Source: Rhizobium leguminosarum (GTDB taxonomy: Bacteria; Pseudomonadota; Alphaproteobacteria; Rhizobiales; Rhizobiaceae). From it: DNA of 64,000 bases. Shown here in pieces: positions 1 to 8,845 of this stretch (within the stretch, counting starts at the first letter, position 1; each line of letters begins with the position of its first letter). The position numbers and the translations under genes are program-made. Location of the stretch: the NCBI RefSeq assembly GCF_001652265.1, contig NZ_LWBS01000428.1, forward strand, positions 151,228 through 215,227, given 5' to 3'. The notes beneath the pieces were generated by a model. That model made no database searches. It saw only the letters and a program-made list of their open reading frames with translations, and had not been told where the DNA came from.

Positions 1-908
1 ATATCGCGCAGGCTGAGGTTCAGCCCCTGCGCCCCGATCGGCGGGAAGACATGGGCGGCTTCGCCAATCAGCGCGATTCGTCCCTTGCCGAAACGATGCG
101 CCATCATGCCGGAGAGCGGCCAGACCTGGACGCCCTCCTCGACGCTGACCTTGCCGAGCATGGACTGCATGCGCGCCTCGACAAGAGCGCCGAGCTCGGC
201 AAGCGGCAATTCCATGCGGCTCGCCGCCTCAGCGGGATCCTGCACCCAGACGAGGCTGGAGCGGCTTCCCGGCAGCGGCACCTGGGTGAAGGGCCCATGT
301 TTGGTGTGGAATTCGGTCGAGATATTCTGGTGCGGCAGCGAGTGGGCGAAATTCAACACCATGGCCGATTGCGGATAGGACCAGTTGCGCACGGCAATAC
401 CTGAGGTTTCGCGCAGCTTCGAGCCGCGGCCATCGGCGCCGACGGCAAAATCGGCCGACAGCGTCTCGCCGCCGGCAAGCGTGATCGAGACCACTTCGGC
501 TGATATGTCGATCGATTCGGCCATACCGGTGAAGCGGGTGATATTGCCCTCGCCGGCGGCGGCCTCTTCGAGGATATCGATCAGCGCCCCGTTGGGGAAA
601 TTGTAGCCGAAGGCATCCAGGCCGACATCGGCCGCGCGGAAGGTGGTGGTCGGCGCGCGCAGCAGCCTGTCGGTGCCGTCGACGATGCGCATGCTGGTGA
701 GAGGGGCGGCTGCGGGACGAAGCTTTTCCCAGAGCGCCAGGCGGTCGAGGAAGCGAATCGACTGATCCATCAGCGCCGTGGTGCGCCGGTCCTCCTTGGG
801 AGCAACGGGGGCAACCAGCGCCACGCTGCGGCCGCCGCGCGCCAGCGCGATTGCGGCGACCATGCCGGCCAGACCGCCACCGATCACCGCCACTTCGAAT
901 GTCTTCAT
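1..908 (-). CDS. UbiH/UbiF/Coq6-family FAD-dependent hydroxylase, 3' end outside the window
   Basis: The frame reads leftward from an ATG at 906-908 and stays open to the window edge, so the C-terminus is missing. The N-terminus carries the FAD-binding Rossmann motif VIGGGLAGMVAA, followed by the family-typical stretch around DRRTTALMDQSI (residues about 35-46). Members hydroxylate the ring in ubiquinone biosynthesis or act on related aromatics, but the visible part does not say which ring position. It is monocistronic here: a palindromic repeat separates it from the DUF934 gene upstream. The family is clear; the exact Ubi paralogue is not. Confidence 0.85.
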   Translation of the reverse strand, partial: MKTFEVAVIGGGLAGMVAAIALARGGRSVALVAPVAPKEDRRTTALMDQSIRFLDRLALWEKLRPAAAPLTSMRIVDGTDRLLRAPTTTFRAADVGLDAFGYNFPNGALIDILEEAAAGEGNITRFTGMAESIDISAEVVSITLAGGETLSADFAVGADGRGSKLRETSGIAVRNWSYPQSAMVLNFAHSLPHQNISTEFHTKHGPFTQVPLPGSRSSLVWVQDPAEAASRMELPLAELGALVEARMQSMLGKVSVEEGVQVWPLSGMMAHRFGKGRIALIGEAAHVFPPIGAQGLNLSLRD

Positions 909-924
909 GCTATCGTTCCGCCAT

Positions 925-1021
925 CTAAAGCGCGTCGCGATCTTTCGCTTCTCACGCTTTAGTTCTTTGTTTTTCCGCATGTCGTTATCGCAAAACCGCT
1001 GCACACTTTTGCGCGACATGC
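925..1021. repeat. Rhizobial palindromic intergenic repeat, full copy
   Basis: Two nested inverted repeats lie in tandem. The first has arms CTAAAGCG (925-932) and CGCTTTAG (955-962). The second has arms GCATGTCG (977-984) and CGACATGC (1014-1021), with an inner GCAAAA/TTTTGC pair. From memory this resembles a very common intergenic element of Rhizobiales. A degenerate second copy is at 28273-28355. It lies between the 3' end of DUF934 and the start of the UbiH-family gene. Confidence 0.75.
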
Positions 1022-1043
1022 TCTGCAACGGCGGACCGGCCGC

Positions 1044-1556
1044 TTATGCGGCCGGCTTCGCCTGACGGCGCCAACTATAGCCCTTGCCGGCTTCGGCGTC
1101 ACGCACCGCCGGCTGATAATGATGGGGAATGGCGGGAAGACGGTTTTCGGCCAGTCGCTTCAGCGCCGTGGCATTGCTGACCGAAAAGCTGTCGATGCCG
1201 ACCCGCAGCATCAGCGGGATCTGATCGATCAGCACGTCGCCGACGGCGCGCAGCTCGTTGGTGTAGCCGAGGCGCTGGCGCAGCAGTGAGGCGTGGCTGA
1301 AGGCGCGGCCGTCGTTGAACGCGGGAAAAGCGACGGCGACGATTTCGAGGCGATAGAGATAGGGCTCCAGCCTGCGCACGTCGTCAGCCGGCTTGATCAG
1401 CACGCCGAGGCCGATATCGTTGCTTTCGTCGGCCTTGGCGATCAACTCGTCGAGGCCGAGCAGCGGCTTCTGCTCCTCGGTCGCCTTCACCTCGTCGGTT
1501 TCGATCACCCAGGGATCGTTTTCGACAAAACCGGTTTCTCTCCAGATCTTCGTCAT
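1044..1556 (-). CDS. DUF934 protein, companion of sulfite reductase
   Basis: A protein of about 170 residues of the DUF934 family, which is found next to assimilatory sulfite reductase in alpha- and betaproteobacteria. It has no catalytic motif or membrane segment that I recognise. Family lore treats it as a partner in sulfite or sulfate assimilation, perhaps in electron delivery; that is inference. Two ATGs are adjacent. The second (MTKIWRE) is preferred because AAGGAGG lies five bases before it. It begins 10 bp after the cysI stop, so the two are almost certainly cotranscribed. Confidence 0.8.
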   Translation of the reverse strand: MTKIWRETGFVENDPWVIETDEVKATEEQKPLLGLDELIAKADESNDIGLGVLIKPADDVRRLEPYLYRLEIVAVAFPAFNDGRAFSHASLLRQRLGYTNELRAVGDVLIDQIPLMLRVGIDSFSVSNATALKRLAENRLPAIPHHYQPAVRDAEAGKGYSWRRQAKPAA

Positions 1557-1566
1557 CATCCCCTCC

Positions 1567-3237
1567 TTATGCCGCTTCGGCGGCCGAGCCGTAGAGCGCG
1601 GTCTTGAACGGCTGCGGTCCGACACGGCGATAGGCGGCGAGGAAGTTCTCGGAATGATCGAGGCGCAGGCCGAGATAGGTGTCGACGATCGTCTCGATCG
1701 CGTCCGTCACCCGGTCCGGCTCGAAGCCACGGCCGATGATTTCGCCGATCGAGGTATGTTCGTCACCGGAGCCGCCGAGCGTGATCTGATAGAGTTCGGC
1801 GCCCTTCTTCTCGACACCGAGCAGACCAATATGGCCGACATGGTGATGGCCGCAGGCATTGATGCAGCCGGAGATCTTGATCTTCAGCTCGCCGATCTCG
1901 GCCTGGCGTTCGGCATTGCCGAAGCGGCGGGAGATTTCCTGCGCCAGCGGGATGGAGCGCGCATTGGCGAGCGCGCAGTAGTCCAGCCCGGGACAGGCAA
2001 TGATATCGGTGATCAGTCCGGCATTGGCTTCGGCGAGATTGATGGCGACGAGGCCGCGATAGACGACTTCGAGATCGGCAAGCGCCACATGCGGCAGGAT
2101 CAGGTTCTGCTCATGGCTGACGCGGATCTCGTCGAAGGCATATTCCTCGGCGAGATCGGCGATCGCATCCATCTGCGCATCCGAGGCGTCGCCCGGAATG
2201 CCGCCGATCGGCTTCAGTGAAATCGTCACCATGCCGTAATCGGGGTTCTTGTGCGGCTGCACGTTCTGCTGGACCCAGCGGGAGAAACCGGAATCGGCCT
2301 TCTTCCAGCGGGCAAGGTTTTCCCAGCCTTCGGCGCGCTCGGGCAGCTCAGGCGGCGCGAAATAGGCAGAGATCGACAGGACGTCCTTTTCCGGCAGCTT
2401 GAGCTCGGTATCCTTCAGCGCGGCGAATTCGGCCTCCACCTGGCGCGTCAGCTCCTCGGTGCCGGTTTCGTGCACGAGGATCTTGATGCGGGCCTTGTAC
2501 TTGTTGTCGCGGCGGCCGTGCAGATTGTACACGCGCACGATTGCCGTGGTGTAGGAGAGCAGGTCTTCCTCGGGCAGGAAGTCGCGGATCAGCTTGGCGA
2601 TCATCGGCGTACGGCCCTGGCCGCCGCCGACATAGACGGCAAAGCCGATTTCGCCCTTGTCGTTCTTCTTCACGTGCAGGCCGATATCATGGACCTGGAT
2701 TGCGGCGCGGTCGCGCTCTGCGCCGGTAACGGCGATCTTGAACTTGCGCGGCAGGAAGGAAAATTCCGGGTGGACCGACGACCACTGGCGCAGGATTTCG
2801 GCGTAAGGCCGCGGATCGGCGATCTCATCGGCGGCGGCACCGGCGAAGTGATCGGCGGTGACGTTTCTGATGCAGTTGCCTGAGGTCTGCAGCGCATGCA
2901 TCTCGACGCTGGCAAGGTCGGCAAGCGCATCGGGAATGTCGGACAGCTTCGGCCAGTTGAACTGCAGGTTCTGGCGCGTGGTGAAGTGGCCATAGCCGCG
3001 GTCATAGGTGCGGGCGATATGGGCGAGCATGCGCAGCTGGCGCGCGCTCAGCGTGCCATAGGGAATGGCGATGCGCAGCATGTAGGCGTGGAGCTGCAGG
3101 TAGACGCCGTTCATCAGGCGCAGCGGCTTGAACGCGTCCTCGGCGAGCTCGCCGGAAAGGCGGCGCTGGACCTGATCGCGAAACTGCTCGACGCGCTCGG
3201 TAACAAAGGCATGGTCAAATTCGTCGTAACGGTACAT
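1567..3237 (-). CDS. cysI: Assimilatory sulfite reductase, siroheme/[4Fe-4S] subunit (nitrite/sulfite reductase family)
   Basis: A 556-residue hemoprotein that reduces sulfite to sulfide for cysteine synthesis in the cytoplasm. The four cluster-binding cysteines are visible as C-x5-C (C415, C421) and C-x3-C (C458, C462, in SGCINACGHH), the pattern that holds the siroheme-bridged [4Fe-4S] cluster. The two ferredoxin-like half-domains and the FTTRQN segment are present. The next gene upstream in the operon, DUF2849, ends 8 bp before it, and cysG, which makes its siroheme, begins the operon. That context favours sulfite over nitrite as substrate. No cysJ-type flavoprotein is nearby, which fits a ferredoxin-type electron donor. 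Confidence 0.92.
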   Translation of the reverse strand: MYRYDEFDHAFVTERVEQFRDQVQRRLSGELAEDAFKPLRLMNGVYLQLHAYMLRIAIPYGTLSARQLRMLAHIARTYDRGYGHFTTRQNLQFNWPKLSDIPDALADLASVEMHALQTSGNCIRNVTADHFAGAAADEIADPRPYAEILRQWSSVHPEFSFLPRKFKIAVTGAERDRAAIQVHDIGLHVKKNDKGEIGFAVYVGGGQGRTPMIAKLIRDFLPEEDLLSYTTAIVRVYNLHGRRDNKYKARIKILVHETGTEELTRQVEAEFAALKDTELKLPEKDVLSISAYFAPPELPERAEGWENLARWKKADSGFSRWVQQNVQPHKNPDYGMVTISLKPIGGIPGDASDAQMDAIADLAEEYAFDEIRVSHEQNLILPHVALADLEVVYRGLVAINLAEANAGLITDIIACPGLDYCALANARSIPLAQEISRRFGNAERQAEIGELKIKISGCINACGHHHVGHIGLLGVEKKGAELYQITLGGSGDEHTSIGEIIGRGFEPDRVTDAIETIVDTYLGLRLDHSENFLAAYRRVGPQPFKTALYGSAAEAA

Positions 3238-3245
3238 CGTCTTCC

Positions 3246-3560
3246 TCAGACTGCAATGAATTCGGGATCGGCAGGAGCGTAGCCCGGGGCATATTCCATG
3301 GTCGGGCCTTGTGCGCGGATGCGCTCGCGAAGGCGAAGCGGCCAGAGAATGCCGTTGGTTTCCTGAACGTCGACGACGGCGACGTCAACGACCTCGTTGT
3401 CGGCATAGGATTTCTTGCCGATTGCCTCAAGCGCCGCAACGGCCTCGGCATGACGGGCAACGAGCGCCTCCTGCAGCGAGGTGGACCACTTCCCATTCGC
3501 ATCCAGCCAGACGGCAATGCCGTCCGTCAGCCGGTTGGCGGTCAGAACCCTGTCACCCAT
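3246..3560 (-). CDS. DUF2849 protein in sulfite-reduction operon
   Basis: A 104-residue protein of the DUF2849 family. The N-terminal segment VLTANRLTDGIAVWLD is the recognisable part; the rest is a soluble alpha/beta sequence without catalytic motifs. It is separated by 2 bp from cysG and 8 bp from cysI, so it belongs to the same transcript. Conserved linkage to cysI and cysG in alphaproteobacteria points to a role in sulfur assimilation, but no reaction is known to me. Confidence 0.8.
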   Translation of the reverse strand: MGDRVLTANRLTDGIAVWLDANGKWSTSLQEALVARHAEAVAALEAIGKKSYADNEVVDVAVVDVQETNGILWPLRLRERIRAQGPTMEYAPGYAPADPEFIAV

Positions 3561-3562
3561 AT

Positions 3563-5002
3563 TCAGCTCCTTGCAAATTCCTCGAGCCGGGCGTTTGCGC
3601 GCACCAGTGGCTCGGACAGTTCGAAATTGGCGCCGGCGACCGCATCACCGATGATGACCATGACAGGCCCGGTCAATTCGTCGCGGTGCTGCAGATCGGG
3701 CAGATCGGCAAGCGTGCCATGCAGCAGGCGCCGCTCAGCGCGGCTGGCATTTTCGATGACGGCGACGGTGGTCTCAGACGGAATGCCCGCCTGCATCAGC
3801 CGCTCGGCGACGGAGGCGGCAACCGTGCGGCCCATATAGACGGCGATCGTCGCGCCGGAAACGGCAAGGCTTGCCCAATCGGGCAGCACGTCGCCTGTGA
3901 GATCATGGCCTGTCGTGAAGACCAGCGAGGAGGCGACGCCGCGCAGCGTCAGCGGCAGCTCAAAATCGGCAGCGGCGGCGAAAGCCGAGGTAATACCCGG
4001 CACAACCTCATAGGTGACGCCGGCAGCGCGCAGTGCCGCCATCTCTTCCCCTGCCCGGCCATAGACCAGGGGATCGCCGGATTTCAGGCGGACGACACGC
4101 TTGCCTTGGCGGCCGAGATCGACCAGCAGTTCGTTGATCTCTTCCTGAGACTTCGAGTGGCAGCCCTTGCGCTTGCCGACGGAAAGCCGCTCGGCATCAC
4201 GGCGGCCCATATCGACGATCGCCTGCGGCACCAGCGCGTCATAGACGATGACATCGGCTTCCATCATCACGCGCTGGGCGCGCAGCGTCAGCAGATCCTC
4301 GGCGCCCGGACCGGCGCCGACAAGCCAGACGTGACCGGCAACCTTGTCCATCGCGTGCAGCAGCCGGTCGGCGGCATGGCGGGCCTGCGGCAGGTTGCCG
4401 TTGGCGACCGCATCGGCAACGGGGCCGGAGAAGAAACGACGCCAGAAGACCCGGCGGGAGACGCCTTTCGGAATCAGTTGTTCGACGGCCTTGCGGTAGC
4501 TCGTCGCCAGACCGGCAAGACGGCCGAGCGAGGGCGAAAGAAGCTGGTCGATCTGCGCGCGGATCATCTGCGCCAGAACCGGCCCTGCCCCTTCGGTGCC
4601 GATCGCAACGGCGACGGGGGCGCGGTTGACCAGCGCCGGCGTAAAGAAATCGCAGTAATCGGGCTGATCGACGGCATTGGCAGGAATTCTGGCCGCACGG
4701 GCGGCATCGACGATGCTGCGGTCATCAGCTTCATTGCCGGTGGCAGCGAAGACGAGCGCCGAACCCTCGACCTGTCCGGCTGCGAAGGCAGCGCGCACGG
4801 TCTCGATCCGGTTGGCGAACAGGAAGGCATGGTAATCGGCTTCCGGCTGGTCGGAATAGGCGACAATCCGCGCCTTTGTGTTCAGCAGCAGCCGCACCTT
4901 GGCGAAAGCTTCGTCGCCATTGCCGAAGACAGCCGTCTTCAGGCCTTCCACGCGAAAGAAGGCGGGAAATACCGAAAGCTGTTCAGTCTTGGGAGGCATC
5001 AT
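3563..5002 (-). CDS. cysG: Siroheme synthase (uroporphyrinogen-III methyltransferase / precorrin-2 dehydrogenase / ferrochelatase)
   Basis: Multifunctional enzyme converting uroporphyrinogen III to siroheme, the cofactor of CysI. The N-terminal half (residues about 1-215) is the NAD-dependent dehydrogenase/ferrochelatase region. The C-terminal half begins around VWLVGAGPGAEDLLTLRA and carries the SAM-dependent methyltransferase motifs VVRLKSGDPLVYGR and EVVPGITSA. Two adjacent ATGs (5000-5002 and 4997-4999) are possible. I chose the first; an upstream in-frame start at 5080 would add a segment unlike the family. First gene of the cysG-DUF2849-cysI-DUF934 operon. Confidence 0.93.
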   Translation of the reverse strand: MMPPKTEQLSVFPAFFRVEGLKTAVFGNGDEAFAKVRLLLNTKARIVAYSDQPEADYHAFLFANRIETVRAAFAAGQVEGSALVFAATGNEADDRSIVDAARAARIPANAVDQPDYCDFFTPALVNRAPVAVAIGTEGAGPVLAQMIRAQIDQLLSPSLGRLAGLATSYRKAVEQLIPKGVSRRVFWRRFFSGPVADAVANGNLPQARHAADRLLHAMDKVAGHVWLVGAGPGAEDLLTLRAQRVMMEADVIVYDALVPQAIVDMGRRDAERLSVGKRKGCHSKSQEEINELLVDLGRQGKRVVRLKSGDPLVYGRAGEEMAALRAAGVTYEVVPGITSAFAAAADFELPLTLRGVASSLVFTTGHDLTGDVLPDWASLAVSGATIAVYMGRTVAASVAERLMQAGIPSETTVAVIENASRAERRLLHGTLADLPDLQHRDELTGPVMVIIGDAVAGANFELSEPLVRANARLEEFARS

Positions 5003-5267
5003 CAATCCACTTCGAGGTTGCCGGAATATGCCCTTGATCGACAAGGGATTGAAGGAACAGAAATTCGAAAGCCCAAGCAAGCAGGTATTCTTTTGCTCGT
5101 GCCGTCGATGATTTGAGAAAAGTCACCCGTGCTGCCAAAAAGCCGCATATTCCCAGTCCGCTTGCTGCAATGCAGTATAAAGCCTGTGACAAAAGACGTC
5201 CACCGGCGCTTCACGCATTTCACTCGCGCCGCCAAGGCGATAGACTGAGGAAAACTGGAGGGCCCTC

Positions 5268-5855
5268 ATGCCTGATAAGACCATTGCTTCCCGCCTGCTT
5301 TCGGTCATGGAAGACGATATCCTGCCGCTGACGGAGCGTGGCGTTTCGCTTGGCAACAAGGTGTTCGGTGCGGCGATTCTGCTAAAATCCGATCTTTCGC
5401 TTGTCGTCGCCGAGACCAATAACGAGCTAGAGAATCCGCTCTGGCACGGCGAGGTGCATACGCTGAAGCGCTTCTACGAGCTTGGCGACACGCCGTCGAC
5501 CAGGGATCTGATCTTCCTTTCGACGCACGAACCCTGCACCATGTGCATGTCGGCGATCACCTGGGCCGGCTTCGACAATTTCTACTATTTTTTCAGCCAT
5601 GAGGATTCCCGCGACGCCTTCGCCATTCCGCACGATTTGAAGATCCTGAAGGAAGTCTTCGGGCTTGAACCCGGCGGCTACCGCAGGCAAAACGCCTTCT
5701 GGAACAGCTTTGCTATCGCCGATCTGGTCGAGACCGAAGAGGTTCCGCTGAAAAACACGCTGAAGGCGCAGACCGACCGTATCAAGGCGCGCTACGACGC
5801 GCTATCGACCAGCTACCAATCGTCGAAGAGCGCCAACGACATTCCCCTGAATTGA
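5268..5855 (+). CDS. Cytidine/deoxycytidylate deaminase-fold nucleoside deaminase
   Basis: A 195-residue zinc-dependent deaminase. The HGE motif (H60, E62) supplies the first zinc ligand and the catalytic glutamate, and PCTMC (C90, C93) supplies the other two ligands. The usual HAE is HGE here. The C-terminal third is longer than in tRNA adenosine deaminases and lacks their typical ending, so the substrate is probably a free base or nucleoside; that is inference. The start is supported by GGAGGG just before the ATG. It lies 50 bp before mazG, another nucleotide-handling gene, on the same strand. Confidence 0.82.
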   Translation: MPDKTIASRLLSVMEDDILPLTERGVSLGNKVFGAAILLKSDLSLVVAETNNELENPLWHGEVHTLKRFYELGDTPSTRDLIFLSTHEPCTMCMSAITWAGFDNFYYFFSHEDSRDAFAIPHDLKILKEVFGLEPGGYRRQNAFWNSFAIADLVETEEVPLKNTLKAQTDRIKARYDALSTSYQSSKSANDIPLN

Positions 5856-5905
5856 GGGCCGCTGAACTGAGGCCATCGAACTGAAGCCCGCTGAACCGAG
5901 GCAAC

Positions 5906-6751
5906 ATGCAACCTTCCAAAGACATTTCGCGGCTGATCGACATCATGGCGGCGCTGCGTCATCCCGAAACCGGCTGCCCCTGGGACATCGTGCAGAGTTT
6001 CGAGACGATCAAGCCCTATACGATCGAGGAGGCCTATGAGGTTTCCGACGCGATCGAGCGCGGCGATATGGACGATCTCTGCGACGAGTTGGGCGACCTG
6101 TTGCTGCAGGTGGTCTTTCACGCGCGCATGGCCGAGGAGGCCGGCGAATTTTCCTTCGGCGACGTTGTCAACGCCATCACCGCCAAGATGATCCGCCGCC
6201 ACCCGCACGTCTTTGCCCGCTCGGCGGCGGATACGCCGGACGCGGTGAAGAGACAATGGGACGAGATCAAGCAGGCGGAGAAACGCGAGCGCACCGAGCG
6301 GCGGTCACGGCGCGGCATCACCGAGGACTTCAAGAGCGGCTTTCTCGGCTCGGTGCAGCGCAGCTTCCCGGCTTTGACGGAAGCACTGAAGCTGCAGGAA
6401 CGCGCCGCCAAGGTCGGCTTCGACTGGTCAGCGCCTGAGCCGATCCTCGACAAGATCGAGGAGGAGATCGGCGAATTGCGGGTAGCCCTTCGCGAAGGCG
6501 ATCAGGCGAAGGTCAGCGACGAGCTCGGCGATTTGATCTTCGCGGTCGTCAATATCGGCCGACACGTGAAGGCCGATCCGGAGCAGGCGCTGCGCGGAAC
6601 GAATACGAAATTCCGGCGTCGGTTCAGTCATATAGAACATGTTCTTGAAGCAGAAGGCGAGACGCTGGAACACGCGACGCTGGAGCGGATGGAGGAAATC
6701 TGGCAGGCGGCGAAGGCGATTGAAAGAGCTGTGACGTCGGGGGCTGAGTGA
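5906..6751 (+). CDS. mazG: Nucleoside triphosphate pyrophosphohydrolase MazG
   Basis: A 281-residue protein with two all-alpha MazG domains. Each has the metal-binding pattern: EEAYEV followed by DELGDLL in the first, and EEEIGEL followed by DELGDLIF in the second. MazG hydrolyses NTPs to NMP and pyrophosphate, housecleaning non-canonical nucleotides and influencing (p)ppGpp levels. Length and two-domain layout match full-length bacterial MazG. It may share a transcript with the deaminase gene upstream. Confidence 0.93.
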   Translation: MQPSKDISRLIDIMAALRHPETGCPWDIVQSFETIKPYTIEEAYEVSDAIERGDMDDLCDELGDLLLQVVFHARMAEEAGEFSFGDVVNAITAKMIRRHPHVFARSAADTPDAVKRQWDEIKQAEKRERTERRSRRGITEDFKSGFLGSVQRSFPALTEALKLQERAAKVGFDWSAPEPILDKIEEEIGELRVALREGDQAKVSDELGDLIFAVVNIGRHVKADPEQALRGTNTKFRRRFSHIEHVLEAEGETLEHATLERMEEIWQAAKAIERAVTSGAE

Positions 6752-6806
6752 ATTTTCCCTGAGCATTTCAAAGGGAACAGAGTTAGAGCGGGGGCTGGGC
6801 TTGCTC

Positions 6807-6966
6807 ACCTTCTCCCCAGCGGGGAGAAGGTGGCCCGAAGGGTCGGATGAGGGGGCCACGCGGCACGCCCTTCATTGCTCTTCGCTTGCGCTCAGCGCAT
6901 TCGCTCCTGTCGTCGCTCACCCCTCATCTGCCTGCCGGCATCTTCTCCCCGCTGGGGAGAAGGGGG
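6807..6966. repeat. RIME-like mosaic repeat with two inverted halves
   Basis: The 336 bp between mazG and hflX hold no gene. They carry a mirrored element. The left half (about 6807-6855) has the perfect hairpin CTTCTCCCC/GGGGAGAAG followed by GGTCGGATGAGGGG. The right half (about 6919-6966) repeats this in inverse order (CCCCTCATCTG, then CTTCTCCCC/GGGGAGAAG). This matches my memory of the Rhizobium-specific intergenic mosaic elements. It lies between convergent genes, where the hairpins could also terminate transcription. A diverged half-copy is at 27026-27080. Confidence 0.75.
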
Positions 6967-7087
6967 ATGTGGCAACGCGCTTGCTTCCTCTCAGCCCAGT
7001 CAAGCTATACGGTCTTCGATCGGCTGCCATTCCGCCGATTGAACTGAGTTTATGAAGGGAGGCGAAAGCACATACTCAAAGGCGCGA

Positions 7088-8413
7088 TTACCGCTCCCAA
7101 TCTTCCTTTGAAGACTTCTGTCCGTTGCCGATGCGGCGCTCGAGTTCGGTGGCTTCGGTTTCGGACAGGCGCAGATCGAGGGTGATCGTGCCGTCTTCAT
7201 TATCCTCGCGGCTGTCGACGATCGCGTGGTCGTAAAGCCAGGGCAGCAGCGCCAGCTTGTCGACCGGAAGGCGGATCGTCGCCACGGTCATCACGCCGGA
7301 CAGCCTGCGGCTGATCTCTTCCATCAGCGTGTCGACGCCCTCGCCGCTGACGGCCGAAACCGCCACCACGTTGCTGGCGCCGGCCGATTTCTGCACCATG
7401 GTGTCGTGCACCTCGGGTTCCAGCCGGTCGATCTTGTTCCAGACCTCGATCAGCCGCTTTTCGGCCTCAGCCTCGTCGATACCGAGATCGTTCAGGATGC
7501 GCATCACGTCTGAGCTCTGCGCCTGGTTGTCGGCATCGGACATGTCGCGGACATGCAGGATGAGATCGGCTTCCAGCACTTCTTCCAGCGTCGCCCGGAA
7601 GGCGGCGACCAGATGGGTCGGCAGGTCGGAGATGAAACCGACGGTGTCGGACAGGATGACGGTGCGGCCGTGCGGCAGCTTCATGCGCCGAAGCGTCGGG
7701 TCGAGGGTAGCAAAGAGCATGTCTTCGGCCAGTACGCCAGCGCCGGTGATGCGGTTGAACAGCGTCGACTTGCCGGCATTGGTGTAACCGACCAGCGCCA
7801 CGATCGGGTGCGGCACCTTGCGGCGCTTGGCGCGGTGGAGCTGGCGAGTACGCACGACCTGCTCCAGCTCGCGTTCGAGCTTGATGATGCGATCCTGCAG
7901 CATCCGCCGGTCGGCTTCGATCTGGGTTTCGCCGGGGCCGCCCATGAAGCCGCCGCCGCCGCGCTGGCGTTCAAGGTGGGTCCAGCTTCGGACCAGCCGG
8001 CCCTTCTGATAATTCAAATGGGCGAGATCGACCTGCAGCGTGCCTTCCTTGGTGGAGGCGCGGCGGCCGAAGATTTCGAGGATGAGGCCCGTCCGGTCGA
8101 TGACCTTGGCGTTCCATTCCTTTTCGAGATTGCGCTGCTGCACGGGCGTCAACGGATGATCGACGATGACGAGACCAGAATCGCGCTCGTCGAGCAGCGC
8201 CTTGATCTCCTCGATCTTGCCGGTGCCGAGCAGCGTGGCCGGTCTCGGATCGTTGACTGGGACGATCGAGCCGTTGACGACATCGAGATCGATCGCCTGG
8301 GCAAGACCAGTCGCCTCTTCGAGCCGGCTTTCCGGCGTGCGGGTCGAGGCAGATTCGCTCTGGCTGCCGCGACTGCGCGATTTCAGAACAGGCACGACGA
8401 CAGTCGCGCGCAT
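7088..8413 (-). CDS. hflX: Ribosome-associated GTPase HflX
   Basis: Obg/HflX-family GTPase that binds the 50S subunit and helps rescue stalled or hibernating ribosomes. Seen: the glycine-rich linker GGGGFMGGPGE before a helical region, the G1 loop GYTNAGKST, switch region with DPTLR, G3 DTVGF and G4 NKID. The 3' end of hfq overlaps any start upstream of 8491. The first ATG downstream of the hfq stop is at 8411-8413, with AGGGA five bases before it. The frame is open back to the hfq stop and reads ISTRDTKNDSIIPEA, family-like sequence, so the real start may be a non-ATG codon near 8477. The hfq-hflX pairing is classical. Confidence 0.9.
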   Translation of the reverse strand: MRATVVVPVLKSRSRGSQSESASTRTPESRLEEATGLAQAIDLDVVNGSIVPVNDPRPATLLGTGKIEEIKALLDERDSGLVIVDHPLTPVQQRNLEKEWNAKVIDRTGLILEIFGRRASTKEGTLQVDLAHLNYQKGRLVRSWTHLERQRGGGGFMGGPGETQIEADRRMLQDRIIKLERELEQVVRTRQLHRAKRRKVPHPIVALVGYTNAGKSTLFNRITGAGVLAEDMLFATLDPTLRRMKLPHGRTVILSDTVGFISDLPTHLVAAFRATLEEVLEADLILHVRDMSDADNQAQSSDVMRILNDLGIDEAEAEKRLIEVWNKIDRLEPEVHDTMVQKSAGASNVVAVSAVSGEGVDTLMEEISRRLSGVMTVATIRLPVDKLALLPWLYDHAIVDSREDNEDGTITLDLRLSETEATELERRIGNGQKSSKEDWER

Positions 8414-8490
8414 GTCGTCCCTGTGCTTGGCGGCCTCAGGGATGATCGAATCGTTCTTGGTATCGCGTGTCGAAATGACGGCTGATCCTG

Positions 8491-8733
8491 TTAGGACGCG
8501 GCTTCTTCGCTCTCGAACATCTGCATGGGCTGGCACGGCATGATCGTCGATATCGCATGCTTATACACGAGCTGCGAGTGGCCGTCACGGCGAAGAAGAA
8601 CACAGAAATTGTCAAAAGACGTAACAACGCCCGTGAGTTTCACGCCGTTGATCAGAAAGATTGTCAGGGAAATCTTTTGCTTGCGAACAGTATTGAGAAA
8701 TAAGTCCTGAAGATTCTGAGAACGTTCCGCCAT
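8491..8733 (-). CDS. hfq: RNA chaperone Hfq
   Basis: An 80-residue Sm-like protein that pairs small RNAs with mRNAs. In rhizobia it also supports nitrogen-fixation gene expression. The Sm1 region ([22 protein letters not shown]) and the Sm2 signature YKHAISTI are intact, and the short acidic C-terminus (FESEEAAS) is that of rhizobial Hfq. The chosen ATG gives [10 protein letters not shown], the conserved beginning; an in-frame start 51 bp upstream adds an unlikely extension. hflX follows directly. Confidence 0.97.
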   Translation of the reverse strand: MAERSQNLQDLFLNTVRKQKISLTIFLINGVKLTGVVTSFDNFCVLLRRDGHSQLVYKHAISTIMPCQPMQMFESEEAAS

Positions 8734-8845
8734 CGCGCCGCTTCTTTCTTTATTGCCGACCTGATCTGGCCGGTAGAATATCAATCAACCTCACCATGCA
8801 AAGACCGGCGGCATCCTCGTTCCACCTGTCCAGCAAATCTTGGTA

